The notes below the pieces were generated by a model, which saw only the letters and a list, made by a program, of their open reading frames with translations, did no database searches and was not told the DNA's origin. Source: Acidobacteriaceae bacterium (GTDB lineage Bacteria > Acidobacteriota > Terriglobia > Terriglobales > Acidobacteriaceae). Taken from it: DNA of 64,000 nt. Below are positions 26,690-34,977 of the stretch, piece after piece (position 1 is the first letter of the stretch; every line of letters begins with the position of its first letter). The translations under genes were made by a program, and so were the position numbers. The DNA lies in assembly GCA_025462735.1 (NCBI GenBank), contig JAOAPC010000009.1, positions 1-64,000 of the forward strand, in the 5' to 3' direction.

Positions 26690-27127
26690 CTATGACGGGG
26701 GAGCGGCTCCCCAGGCTGATGCCGAGCGCAGGCTGGCGCGGATTACCTGCAACAGCTCGTTATTATCAGCCGGCTTTTGGAGAAATGCGGTTGCGCCCGA
26801 ATCCAGGCTGCGCAATTCATTACTCTGGGGGTCGCGCGCCGTCAGAACGATTACCGGAATGTGCGAGAGGGCGTCGTTCTCCTGCAGACGCTTCAGCACG
26901 TTGAAACCGTTGCCGACAGGAAGCCCGAGATCGAGAATTATTAGGTTGGGGCGCTCTTTCTGGGCCAGGGCGATTGCCGAGTATCCATCCCCAGCGCTCA
27001 CGGTCTCATAGTGGTTTGCCCGCAGCCGAAGTTTCAAGGCCATTCTCAGCTCGGGATCGTCATCCACGATCAGGATCTTCGCCCGGTTGAAGTTTAGCGC
27101 GTTACTTTCTTTCATTTCAGTCTGCAT
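26690..27127 (-). CDS. Response regulator, single receiver domain
   Basis: 145 residues from ATG at 27127, which has AAGGAG ten bases upstream and overlaps the preceding kinase by 11 bp; ATG at 27115 is the alternative. Receiver residues: acidic VDDDPE, phosphoacceptor D66 in LIILDLGLP, T in VLTARD and K in FLQKPADNN. No output domain follows. It is the sixth gene of the operon and probably receives phosphate from the adjacent REC-kinase hybrid. The C-terminal AWGAAPPS is a short tail. Confidence 0.88.
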   Translation of the reverse strand: MQTEMKESNALNFNRAKILIVDDDPELRMALKLRLRANHYETVSAGDGYSAIALAQKERPNLIILDLGLPVGNGFNVLKRLQENDALSHIPVIVLTARDPQSNELRSLDSGATAFLQKPADNNELLQVIRASLRSASAWGAAPPS

Positions 27128-28712
27128 TTGCACTGGTCTCCTTGGTGTTGAAGCCATTCATGGTTCTGAGATCGGTGAGGACCAACTCGGTGATACTTTC
27201 GGCCACCTGTTCCACCTGTTCCTTCAGCGACTTGCCGTGCATCTCTTCGGAAAACTTAACCGGCCTTGCAGTGGCCCGTATGGTGCCTGAGGCTTTCAAG
27301 TGGGTGAGCGCGCCAATTTGAGCAACAATACGGCTGATCATGATATTTACCCGTTCCATGTCAGTCGAAGCCACCACATAGAACGTGTCTTCCGGGCCGT
27401 TGGTGGCCATTGCGGGCAGCACCAGGTCTTTATCCACGTAGACGCAGTGTCGCAACAGGTTCAAGCAGTCATGGCAGACCTCTTTCCAGTTTCCGCGAAC
27501 TGGACTGGCCAGCGGCTTGAGATCGACGCGCACTAGCACGATAGATTCGCGCAGTTCTGGCTCACGGGTGATGACCGGAAAAAGAAGTTTAGAAAGCGAG
27601 TAAACCGGCAGGTTGAAAGTGAAGGTAGCGCCGTGACCAGGTTGACTTACCGCCCAAATGCGGCCGCCGTGCAGGTTTATCAATTCTCTCGCAATGTACA
27701 GTCCCAGGCCGAGGCCCGAGCGGTTGCCGTCAACTGAATCCGGGTCCTGATACAGGCGTTCAAAAATTAGAGGGAGGGCTTCGGGCGAAATGCCACGGCC
27801 AGTGTCGGTGACGGTGACATAAGTAAATTCGGGATCGGTTTTCTGCTGGCTGAGGTTAATGGTCACCGATCCTTGCGGTGGCGTAAATTTGACCGCGTTG
27901 TCGAGCAGATTGATGAGAACTTCGAGAACACGATCGGGATCGGCGTGCACCAGCGGTATGTGACTGTCAGCTTCGAGGTGCACGGTGATGCGTTTCTCGA
28001 TCGCCATTGGGCGTATCATCGCGACCGCTTGCCGGGCGAGTTCGACCAGCGCGAGGCAACGGGGTTCGATGCGGAGCTTGCCGGACTCGGCGCGAGTAGC
28101 TTCGAGCAAATCGCGGATCATGGCGTGCAGCTGGTTGACGCTTTTCAAAATGGTTTGCAGGTGGTCGCGCTGTTCGGGAGATACCGGGCCAGATAGGCCG
28201 TCGAACAAGAGCGATGCGTACTGATGAATGCAGGTGAGCGGGGTGCGCAGTTCATGTGAGACGTGGGAGAGAAACTGGTTCTTGAATTCAATTTGTTGCT
28301 TGCGGCTCATATCAAGGGAGCGCAGGACCGACTGCCGCTCAACCGCATACCGCAGCGAACGCTCTAGAGTCCGGCTCGTCAGGTCCGCCTTGATCAGATA
28401 ATCCTGGACGCCCTGGTGAATGGCCTTCATGGCGAGCGCTTCATCCTCCTTTCCGGAAAGAATGACTACCGGCACGCCCGGCGCTTTTTCCAGAACTTTG
28501 CGGAAGGTTTCGCTGCCTTGGCTGTCGGGAAGGTTCAGATCGAGGAGCACGACCGACGGCGGCGTGGATTCAATGGATGCGAGCCCTTCGGAAAGACGGT
28601 TCACGCAACTTACATCCAGCTGGGTCCGGCTCTCGATCAAACGCAAACGGATCAGGTCAGCGTCGCCGGGATTGTCTTCAATCAGTAAGACCTGCTTTGG
28701 GAAATCTTGCAT
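27117..28712 (-). CDS. REC-histidine kinase hybrid with degenerate GGDEF-like C-terminus
   Basis: 531 residues. REC domain 6-122 (IEDNPGDADL, phosphoacceptor D58 in LLDLNLPDSQG, K in YLIKADLTS); HisKA with H153 in SHVSHELRTPLTCIHQYAS; HATPase to about 370 (LINLLDNAVKFTPP, DTGRGI, GLGLGLYIARELINLHGG). The last ~150 residues begin ESIVLVRVDLKPL and run through GPEDTFYVVAST and ERVNIMISRIVAQIGAL, a strand-helix order like GGDEF domains but without the GGDEF signature. No membrane segment. It is a cytoplasmic relay kinase inside the operon. Confidence 0.85.
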   Translation of the reverse strand: MQDFPKQVLLIEDNPGDADLIRLRLIESRTQLDVSCVNRLSEGLASIESTPPSVVLLDLNLPDSQGSETFRKVLEKAPGVPVVILSGKEDEALAMKAIHQGVQDYLIKADLTSRTLERSLRYAVERQSVLRSLDMSRKQQIEFKNQFLSHVSHELRTPLTCIHQYASLLFDGLSGPVSPEQRDHLQTILKSVNQLHAMIRDLLEATRAESGKLRIEPRCLALVELARQAVAMIRPMAIEKRITVHLEADSHIPLVHADPDRVLEVLINLLDNAVKFTPPQGSVTINLSQQKTDPEFTYVTVTDTGRGISPEALPLIFERLYQDPDSVDGNRSGLGLGLYIARELINLHGGRIWAVSQPGHGATFTFNLPVYSLSKLLFPVITREPELRESIVLVRVDLKPLASPVRGNWKEVCHDCLNLLRHCVYVDKDLVLPAMATNGPEDTFYVVASTDMERVNIMISRIVAQIGALTHLKASGTIRATARPVKFSEEMHGKSLKEQVEQVAESITELVLTDLRTMNGFNTKETSANAD

Positions 28713-28720
28713 GGTTTCTC

Positions 28721-29149
28721 CTAGTTAGGTAGGCTGGCGAAGCCGAACCAGAAATTTTCAATCGAGCGTACTGCCGAGAAGAATTGCGCCAAATTTCCCG
28801 GCTTGCTGACATACGAATTCGCCCCCAGCTCGTAGCAGCGGGCGATATCGCGCGGAGAATGCGAAGTGGTGAAGATCACGACCGGCACCTCGTTCAACTC
28901 CGGGTCGGCTTTCACCTCGGCAAGCACTGCGCGTCCATCTTTACGCGGAAGGTTCAAGTCGAGGATGATCAGGTCCGGCCGACTGGCCTCCGCGAATTGG
29001 CCCGCGCGATGGAGAAACTGCAGCGCCTGCTCACCATCCTGCACCGTGCTTACCTCCGCGGGATGCTCACTTGTCGCCAGCACCTCACAAGTGAGATTGG
29101 CGTCCGCCGGGTTGTCATCGACTAACAAGATTCTCGGCGCTGAGTTCAT
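28721..29149 (-). CDS. Rcp1-like response regulator
   Basis: 142 residues from ATG at 29149, with AAGGAAG just upstream; it overlaps the preceding kinase by 35 bp. Receiver with VDDNPADANL, phosphoacceptor D64 in LIILDLNLPRKDGRAVL, TTSHS and K in ANSYVSKPG. The extended loop DGEQALQFLHRAGQF is typical of the Rcp1 type that partners phytochrome-like kinases. No output domain. It is probably the substrate of the kinase encoded directly upstream. Confidence 0.87.
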   Translation of the reverse strand: MNSAPRILLVDDNPADANLTCEVLATSEHPAEVSTVQDGEQALQFLHRAGQFAEASRPDLIILDLNLPRKDGRAVLAEVKADPELNEVPVVIFTTSHSPRDIARCYELGANSYVSKPGNLAQFFSAVRSIENFWFGFASLPN

Positions 29150-30308
29150 AGTCTTCCTTCTTACCAGCTTTATCGGCCAGCACAGCAGGAAACGTGAAGC
29201 GAAAGTTTGAACCGCGGCCCAATTCGGAGTCGACCCAAATCCGTCCGCCATTGTGTTCCACGATTTTTTTGCAGATAGCGAGACCGACGCCGTTACCTGG
29301 GTACTCAGCCCGCGTATGCAGCCGTTGAAAAATCTTGAAGATAAATTCCTTGTGTTCGGAAGCGATGCCAATGCCATTGTCGAAAATCGAAAAAAGCCAT
29401 TCTTCGCCGTGTTGTTCGGCGGAAATAATGACGCTCGGCGCCTGCCTGCCGCGAAATTTAATCGCATTGCCGATTAGATTCTGAAAAAGCTGCACCACTT
29501 GAAAGCGGTCTGCCAAAATCGTGGGCAGCGGATTACAGGTAATGGTTACGTTGTGCTCCTTAAGGGTGATGGCCAGATTCCTGAGTACTTCTTCGATAGC
29601 TGTATTTGAATCTACGGGCGTGGGTGTGACTCCGTTGCGGCCGATTCGAGAAAAAGCCAGCAGATCTTCAAGCAACGCCTGCATTCGGGTCGCACCCTCG
29701 ACCGCATAGCCGATGTACCGGTCGGCAGTCGTATCCAGCTTGCCGCGATAGCGTTCCGCCAGAAGTTGGGTGTAGGCAGCAACCATGCGAAGCGGTTCCT
29801 GTAAGTCGTGGGAGGCTACGTAGGCAAACTGCTCGAGGTCGCAGTTGGAGCGCGCCAGTTCCTCAACCTTGTGGGCGAGTTGCTCTTGCGCGCGCGCGCG
29901 TTCCTGGCGTAGCCGAGTGTCTTCAAGCGCCCGGCGAACGCAGAGCACCAGGCGCGCGAGATTGTCTTTCATTACGTAGTCCACCGCGCCCTGCTTTACG
30001 CACTCGACTGCGGTTTCGCTGTTCAACGCGCCGGTTACCAGGATCAGCGGAGTGTTCAGGTTCTTCTCGCGCAGAATGTCCACCGCATCCATGCCGCGAA
30101 AGTTCGGCAAACTGTAATCCGCCAGAATGACGTCGTAGGAATTTTTCCCCAGGCGTCCGCGGACTTGGTCGCCGGTTTCCACCACGTCAGCGGTGACATC
30201 AAATCCGCCATGTCGCAGCTCCGCGATCTCGATCTCAGCATCTGAGGGCTCGTCTTCGATCAAGAGGACATGCAGTCTTTTGTTGCTGGTCCTGCTCTTG
30301 TGGGTCAT
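29115..30308 (-). CDS. REC-histidine kinase hybrid, phytochrome-kinase type
   Basis: 397 residues. REC 10-130 (IEDEPSDAEIEIAELRHGGF, phosphoacceptor D64 in ILADYSLPNFRG, K in YVMKDNLARL), a coiled coil, then HisKA with H167 in ASHDLQEPLRMVAAYTQLL, the sequence type of bacteriophytochrome kinases, and HATPase with FQNLIGNAIKFRG, DNGIGI and GNGVGLAICKKIVEHNGG. Cytoplasmic. Its start overlaps the upstream regulator by four bases (ATGA). Confidence 0.88.
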   Translation of the reverse strand: MTHKSRTSNKRLHVLLIEDEPSDAEIEIAELRHGGFDVTADVVETGDQVRGRLGKNSYDVILADYSLPNFRGMDAVDILREKNLNTPLILVTGALNSETAVECVKQGAVDYVMKDNLARLVLCVRRALEDTRLRQERARAQEQLAHKVEELARSNCDLEQFAYVASHDLQEPLRMVAAYTQLLAERYRGKLDTTADRYIGYAVEGATRMQALLEDLLAFSRIGRNGVTPTPVDSNTAIEEVLRNLAITLKEHNVTITCNPLPTILADRFQVVQLFQNLIGNAIKFRGRQAPSVIISAEQHGEEWLFSIFDNGIGIASEHKEFIFKIFQRLHTRAEYPGNGVGLAICKKIVEHNGGRIWVDSELGRGSNFRFTFPAVLADKAGKKEDYELSAENLVSR

Positions 30309-30787
30309 GGTTGTGTCGCCGCCCTGCTCGCGCTCGCGGTATTAGATAAGGGGCGCTGGTTGATGACCATCCAGTAGAGGCCGGTGCTTTTCACAATCTC
30401 GCGGAAGCGGTCGAAATCGACTGGCTTCTGGATATAGCTATTTGCGCCCAGGTTGTAACTGGCAACTAAATCGCGCTCTTCTTTGGACGAGGTAAGGACG
30501 ACCACCGGCAACGCTTTGGTACGCGGGTCCTGTTTGACGCGCTTCAGGACTTCCAGCCCGTTCAGCTTCGGTAGCTTCAGGTCGAGCAAAACCAGGCGTG
30601 GAAGATGATCGAAGTTGCGTTGCTGAAAGCGTCCAGTGCAGAAGAGGAATTCAACCGCTTCTTCTCCGTCGCGGACGGCAAAAATGTTGTTGGCTAAATG
30701 CTCGCGCCGCAGGGCGTGCAGTGTGAGCTCGAGATCGTCAGGGTTGTCCTCCACCAGCAAGATGTCAACTTCGTTGGGTTCCGTCAT
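30305..30787 (-). CDS. Rcp1-like response regulator of the ethylene-receptor-like kinase
   Basis: 160 residues, one receiver domain: LVEDNPDDLELTLHALRREH, phosphoacceptor D69 in LVLLDLKLPKLNG, TSSKEERD, and K in NSYIQKPVDF. The loop EAVEFLFCTGRF marks it as Rcp1-like. A short disordered tail follows. It overlaps the kinase genes on both sides by four bases, so stoichiometric co-translation is likely. I infer that it takes phosphate from the membrane kinase and passes it on. Confidence 0.88.
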   Translation of the reverse strand: MTEPNEVDILLVEDNPDDLELTLHALRREHLANNIFAVRDGEEAVEFLFCTGRFQQRNFDHLPRLVLLDLKLPKLNGLEVLKRVKQDPRTKALPVVVLTSSKEERDLVASYNLGANSYIQKPVDFDRFREIVKSTGLYWMVINQRPLSNTASASRAATQP

Positions 30788-32877
30788 GAGATATCTCCTG
30801 CCATAGCGGCTTCACTTTCAACCTCTGCGTCTTTGGCCTTGCCAAAACTCACATAAAAAGTTGCGCCTTTGTCGAGCTCGGCCTGGGCCCAAATCCGGCC
30901 CCCGTGTTTTTGCACAATGCGTTGCGCGGTGGCCAGACCCACGCCGCTGCCTTCAAAGTCTTCCGAGCGATGCAGCCGCTCAAACACGCCAAATAACTTA
31001 TCGGCATAAATCATGTTGAAGCCCACTCCGTTGTCGCGGACGAACACTATCTGTTCGCCGCCCATCTGCTCGCAGCCCACTTCAATAACTGCCTTGGCGC
31101 GCGGCCGGGTGTACTTTAGGGCGTTGGAAAGAAGGTTCTGAAACACCACTCTGAGCAGGGCGGGATCGCCTTCGGCGTGAGGCAGGTTGCGGATTTTCCA
31201 CTCAACTTCCCTGCCTTCCATGTCCGGAGTCAGTTCGGCGATGACGTCTTTAACCACGGAGTGCAGTGCGGTGACTTGCAGCCTGAGTTCGTGCCGCCCG
31301 ATGCGTGCCAGGTTGAGCAGATCGTCGACCAGCATGCCCATTCGCCGGGTCCCATCCTGGATGCGTTGCAAGTAATGCTGCCCTTCCGGCTGCAGCGAAG
31401 CCCCGCATTCCTCGGCCAGCATCTTCGAGAATCCAGCGATATGGCGCAGTGGCGCCCGGAGATCATGCGACACCGAGTAGGTGAAGGCCTCGAGCTCCTT
31501 GTTGGCAGCTTCCAGATCCACGGTGCGCTCACGGACCCGTTTTTCCAACTGCAGATTGAGATCGCGCACCTGGCGCTCCACCGCCTTGCGCTCGGTAATG
31601 TCATGCGCGATGCTGGAGATGCCGATGATGTGTCCTTCGGCGTTTCTCATTGGCGACAGGATCAACGAGACGGTAAGCAAGCTGCCGTCCTTGCGCACGC
31701 GGATGGTTTCGTCGCGAGTTACCATCCTTCCTTCTGCTACTTCGAGCAAAGCCCGGTTGCTTTCGTCCAGCCGCTCTGGCGGAACGATAAGATCGACAGA
31801 TTTTCCTAGAATCTCCGCCTCCGCGTAGCCGTAAATTTGCTGCGCGCCACGGTTCCAGCTGAGGATTTTGCCGGACAAATCCTTGCTTACGATGGCGTCA
31901 TCCGAGGACTCAACAATGGTTGCCAGCAAGACATTGCGGGCCTCGGCCTGTTTGCGTTCAGTCATGTCGCGCAAAATGACAGTGAACAGTTTTGGTTCCC
32001 CAGCCTCGGTCTGGGAAATCGAGGCTTCAATCGGGACTTCGGTTCCGTTCGCCCGCAGACCCCAAAGCTCGCCAATCGCGCCCATGGTGCGATTGGTAGC
32101 ACCGGTCTCACTGAAGCGATGGATGTATTGCGCATGCGACGCGCGGAACCGCTCTGGAATAAAACGGCTCAACGGCTGCCGCATGGCTTCTTTGGCGGAG
32201 CACGCGAACATTTTTTCCGCAGCCACATTGAACAGCACGATGCGTTGCTCTTCGTCGATGGCTAGAATCGCATCCGTGGCTGACTCAATCACGCTACTCA
32301 GGCGGGCCTGACTGGCGCGCAATGCCTGCTGGCTCTCTGCGCCAAGCGCAATTTCTTTTTGCAGAGAGTGATTGATCGATTGCAACTCGGCGGTCCGATT
32401 CTGGATCCGAAGTTCTAGCTCCTGAGTCAGTTGTATAAGTTCCTGCTCACGCTGAGCCCGCTCCCCAGCCTGGTGTTTCAACTCCTGGTTTATGGCTTGC
32501 AACTGCCCTGGACCCGGCAACGCGATCGCCTTCGGAACCAGCGGAACGAGTGTAACTGCCGTAACCACGGAAACTGCCGCGGTAAAGGCCTTCACTGCGC
32601 CCGAAAGCAGGTAAGTGCCATGCCAGACCGTCCAGACCTCCATCAGGTGAGTAGTGCCGCAGCCCAGAATGAATAGTCCGAACATCCAGAAGATCCAATT
32701 GAAGGGAAGATCGCGGCGCTTTCGTACTAGATAAACCAGCGCCAGCGGGATGCAGTAATAAGCAAGTGTGATGAGGCTGTCCGAGATTACGTGCAACCAC
32801 ACTATGTGCGGATCCCACAGGTAGCAAGTGCCATGGGGCAGGAAATCAGACGAAACTAATCGCTTAAGAAATTCCAA
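30784..32877 (-). CDS. Ethylene-receptor-like sensor histidine kinase
   Basis: 697 residues. Residues 25-112 form three membrane helices with the pattern of the ETR1 ethylene-binding domain: D33, Y40, I43-P44, C73 and H77 (GCGTTH) fall exactly where D25, Y32, I35-P36, C65 and H69 are in ETR1, a constant offset of 8. Cys and His bind the copper cofactor in ETR1. A coiled coil (about 125-190) is followed by two PAS domains (about 190-310 and 315-440), HisKA with H471 in SVSHDLRAPLRHIAGF, and HATPase with FQNLLSNALKYTR, DNGVGF and GSGVGLATAQRIVQKHGG. It heads a seven-gene signalling operon. Ethylene sensing is inferred from ligand conservation. Confidence 0.88.
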   Translation of the reverse strand: MEFLKRLVSSDFLPHGTCYLWDPHIVWLHVISDSLITLAYYCIPLALVYLVRKRRDLPFNWIFWMFGLFILGCGTTHLMEVWTVWHGTYLLSGAVKAFTAAVSVVTAVTLVPLVPKAIALPGPGQLQAINQELKHQAGERAQREQELIQLTQELELRIQNRTAELQSINHSLQKEIALGAESQQALRASQARLSSVIESATDAILAIDEEQRIVLFNVAAEKMFACSAKEAMRQPLSRFIPERFRASHAQYIHRFSETGATNRTMGAIGELWGLRANGTEVPIEASISQTEAGEPKLFTVILRDMTERKQAEARNVLLATIVESSDDAIVSKDLSGKILSWNRGAQQIYGYAEAEILGKSVDLIVPPERLDESNRALLEVAEGRMVTRDETIRVRKDGSLLTVSLILSPMRNAEGHIIGISSIAHDITERKAVERQVRDLNLQLEKRVRERTVDLEAANKELEAFTYSVSHDLRAPLRHIAGFSKMLAEECGASLQPEGQHYLQRIQDGTRRMGMLVDDLLNLARIGRHELRLQVTALHSVVKDVIAELTPDMEGREVEWKIRNLPHAEGDPALLRVVFQNLLSNALKYTRPRAKAVIEVGCEQMGGEQIVFVRDNGVGFNMIYADKLFGVFERLHRSEDFEGSGVGLATAQRIVQKHGGRIWAQAELDKGATFYVSFGKAKDAEVESEAAMAGDIS

Positions 32878-33055
32878 TGCTGCTTGCCCTCATCGAGCTA
32901 GTCGCAATCCGGTGTGATTACCGGGCATAGTAGTCCGGCAACTTACCATCGTCAGAAATTTGGGCAACTTGAGCGGCGGAAAATGACGGGATTCGTATAA
33001 GGGTCCGTCCAGACGGACATGACCTCGTGCAGTGCGGGCTTAGAACTGGTTTATG

Positions 33056-33952
33056 TTAGGCGGTTCGGAGACGAACCGGTTCATTCTTCGCTTGCAAGTG
33101 CTCCAGAAACGCGCGGTGGACTCGGCTGCGGAAGTGCCGCTTGAGTTGCGCGACACCGATTCGGCGATAGGCACCCTCGTCAGCCAGGGGAATGAATCGG
33201 CAGCCTTGCCTTTGCTCGACCGCCATTTCCGGGACGATGGAGACTCCAACCCCGGCCGCCACCATGGCCATGATGGTCGCAAACTGGCCGCTTTCAAACG
33301 CCACATTGGGATGCAAGCGGGCGCGCCCGCATGCGGCTAGGGTGTTTTCGCGGAAGCAGTGGCCTTCCTTCAGCAGCAAAAATGGATCGTTCTCAATTTC
33401 CGCAAGCCGGACCCGGGAAGCTTTGGCCAACCGATGATGCTGGGGAACTACCACGAACAGCCGTTCACGAAATAATTCGCGGCACACACATTGAGTTGCC
33501 GGCAGAGGCAATGCGAGCAGAGCAAGGTCGATGGCGCCGCGATGAACAAGATTGAGAAGCTCGGCCGTCACCTCCTCGATTACGCTGATCTGCACTCGCG
33601 GGAACTTGCGCGCGAAGCTGGTAAGGTGCGGGGGCAGGAAATAAGGCGCGACCGTCGGAATAGCTCCGATGACCAGCTTGCCTTGTTCAGCCCCGGCCAT
33701 CTCCTGAATTTCCAATTTGCTTTCATCCAATTGGCGCAAGATTCCTTCCGCGCGCGGAAGGAATGCTTCGCCCAATTGCGTCAAACGAACTGCCCGGCCC
33801 AGGCGGTCGAATAATTTCGTGTCCAGTTCGTCTTCCAGCTTGCGGATTTGCTGCGACAAAGAAGGTTGGGCGACGTGCTCATGTTGCGCAGCGCGGGTGA
33901 AGCTGCCGGTTCTGGCTACAGCGCAAAAATAACGAAGCTGATGAATCTGCAT
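33056..33952 (-). CDS. oxyR: OxyR-type LysR regulator
   Basis: 298 residues from ATG at 33952. LysR helix-turn-helix at the N-terminus (FCAVARTGSFTRAAQHEHVA, QPSLSQQIRKLEDELD), then the effector domain. The redox cysteines are in GHCFREN and LAACG at residues 199 and 208, the same numbers and spacing as E. coli OxyR, so disulphide sensing of peroxide is strongly supported. It is divergent from the DPSL ferritin gene with 261 bp between, which contains a candidate OxyR site. Confidence 0.9.
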   Translation of the reverse strand: MQIHQLRYFCAVARTGSFTRAAQHEHVAQPSLSQQIRKLEDELDTKLFDRLGRAVRLTQLGEAFLPRAEGILRQLDESKLEIQEMAGAEQGKLVIGAIPTVAPYFLPPHLTSFARKFPRVQISVIEEVTAELLNLVHRGAIDLALLALPLPATQCVCRELFRERLFVVVPQHHRLAKASRVRLAEIENDPFLLLKEGHCFRENTLAACGRARLHPNVAFESGQFATIMAMVAAGVGVSIVPEMAVEQRQGCRFIPLADEGAYRRIGVAQLKRHFRSRVHRAFLEHLQAKNEPVRLRTA

Positions 33953-33959
33953 AAGAACA

Positions 33960-34105
33960 GTCGTTGGTCGTTCGTCGTTGGCCCTTGGAGTAGTCCCCGT
34001 AGTCATCGATATGAAATTCGCTGGCGCGCCGGAACAGTGAACATTCGTTCCTCACCTTCCGGCGTCATGGTTCAGGCCAACGACGCGCGACGAACGACCA
34101 ACGAC
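33960..34105. repeat. Inverted-repeat element between oxyR and dpsL
   Basis: The left arm GTCGTTGGTCGTTCGTCGTT (33960-33979, continuing GGCC) has its reverse complement at 34075-34105, where the order is GGCCAACGACGCGCGACGAA then CGACCAACGAC. The arms are about 24 and 31 bp and flank about 90 bp that codes for nothing convincing. It could be a small palindromic repeat of the REP/MITE kind inserted in the control region. It begins eight bases from the oxyR start codon. Confidence 0.6.
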
Positions 34106-34114
34106 GAATCTCCC

Positions 34115-34151
34115 AGAGGTAAATACTATGCCTGAGATAGAAACTATATCT
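34115..34151 (+). promoter_or_regulatory. Candidate OxyR operator
   Basis: The centre reads CTAT-GCCTGAG-ATAG (34126-34140), the CTAT-N7-ATAG core of the four-part OxyR consensus. The outer elements at seven-base spacing are AGAG on the left (3 of 4 bases) and a weak ATCT on the right. It lies about 65 bp before the dpsL start codon and about 165 bp from oxyR. OxyR control is inferred from this and the gene pair. Confidence 0.5.
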
Positions 34152-34213
34152 TAGACCTATCACCGCTGCGGCGTTTACAGTTAGGGAAACTAAAAAACAA
34201 GGAGGCTGTTTAC

Positions 34214-34831
34214 ATGCCAGACAAGAACGTCCCGGTGGTTAAAGCAGGCGATGTGACGCAGCGCGTCGGAGTGGAAGTAATCAAGGCGCGTGGGGTTGAC
34301 GTAGATCTGCTGATCAAGAAGCTGATTGCCAATGCCGCCGCAGAATTTGCCAGCACCTACTATTACTACACAATTCTTCGCATGCACCTTGCCGGCCACG
34401 AAGACTACAAAGAAATTTGCGAGGACGCGCGCCTCGAAGATCGCGCCCACTGGGAGCTGATTGTGCCCCGCATTTATGAACTGGGAGGCGAGTTGCCCAA
34501 CGACCTGCCAGCATTCCACGATCAGGCGGGATGCCGCGCCGCGAAACTTCCGGATCCGCCTACGACGGTGAATATTCTCACGCTGCTTTTGGAATCGGAA
34601 AGATGCGCGATCCGAAGCTGGATCGAGATCTGCGACATGACATTCGGCAAGGACCCTCGCACTTATGACATGGCGGCTCGAATCTTGAACGAGGAAATTG
34701 AGCACGAGGCCTGGTTCATCGAGTTGCTGGCCCACGAGCGCGATGGCAAGTCCATTCCATCCGGGCACTTCCGCCGCGGCGAACCGGGCGAGGCGCCATA
34801 CAGCAAGAACCGCGGATTCTACAATCCGTAA
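34214..34831 (+). CDS. DPSL-type ferritin-like protein (Dps-like)
   Basis: 205 residues after an AAGGAGG ribosome site. A four-helix ferritin-like fold with likely diiron ligands E44, E75/H79 (LEDRAHWE), E127 and E161-x-x-H164 ([10 protein letters not shown]). C107, C131 and C140 are present; DPSL proteins are noted for a cysteine pair close to the metal site. [12 protein letters not shown] is a family block. Such proteins oxidise Fe(II) with peroxide and store iron, protecting DNA. The gene is paired with oxyR and followed by a ferredoxin gene, consistent with a peroxide and iron response. Confidence 0.85.
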   Translation: MPDKNVPVVKAGDVTQRVGVEVIKARGVDVDLLIKKLIANAAAEFASTYYYYTILRMHLAGHEDYKEICEDARLEDRAHWELIVPRIYELGGELPNDLPAFHDQAGCRAAKLPDPPTTVNILTLLLESERCAIRSWIEICDMTFGKDPRTYDMAARILNEEIEHEAWFIELLAHERDGKSIPSGHFRRGEPGEAPYSKNRGFYNP

Positions 34832-34853
34832 ACCTCTCCCCCAGAACTCTGTT

Positions 34854-34922
34854 CCCTCTGTGGTTGAGTTAAGGATTTAAACCGCAGAGGGCACAGAAAC
34901 CACAAAGTAAAGACCACAGAGA
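34854..34922. repeat. 'Cacagagg'-type intergenic repeat
   Basis: CCCTCTGTGGTT (34854-34865) pairs with AACCGCAGAGGG (34880-34891) to form a 12-bp stem with one G-U. It is followed by repeating ACAGAA-ACCACAAAG-ACCACAGAG units. This CACAGAGG-like repetitive sequence resembles a type scattered through intergenic regions of diverse bacteria (from memory). It may terminate dpsL transcription, although no T-tract follows. Confidence 0.5.
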
Positions 34923-34977
34923 AGAACGTGAATATCCGGTTTGGCTTTCCGGTCAGACACGATTACCGTGGAAACAT

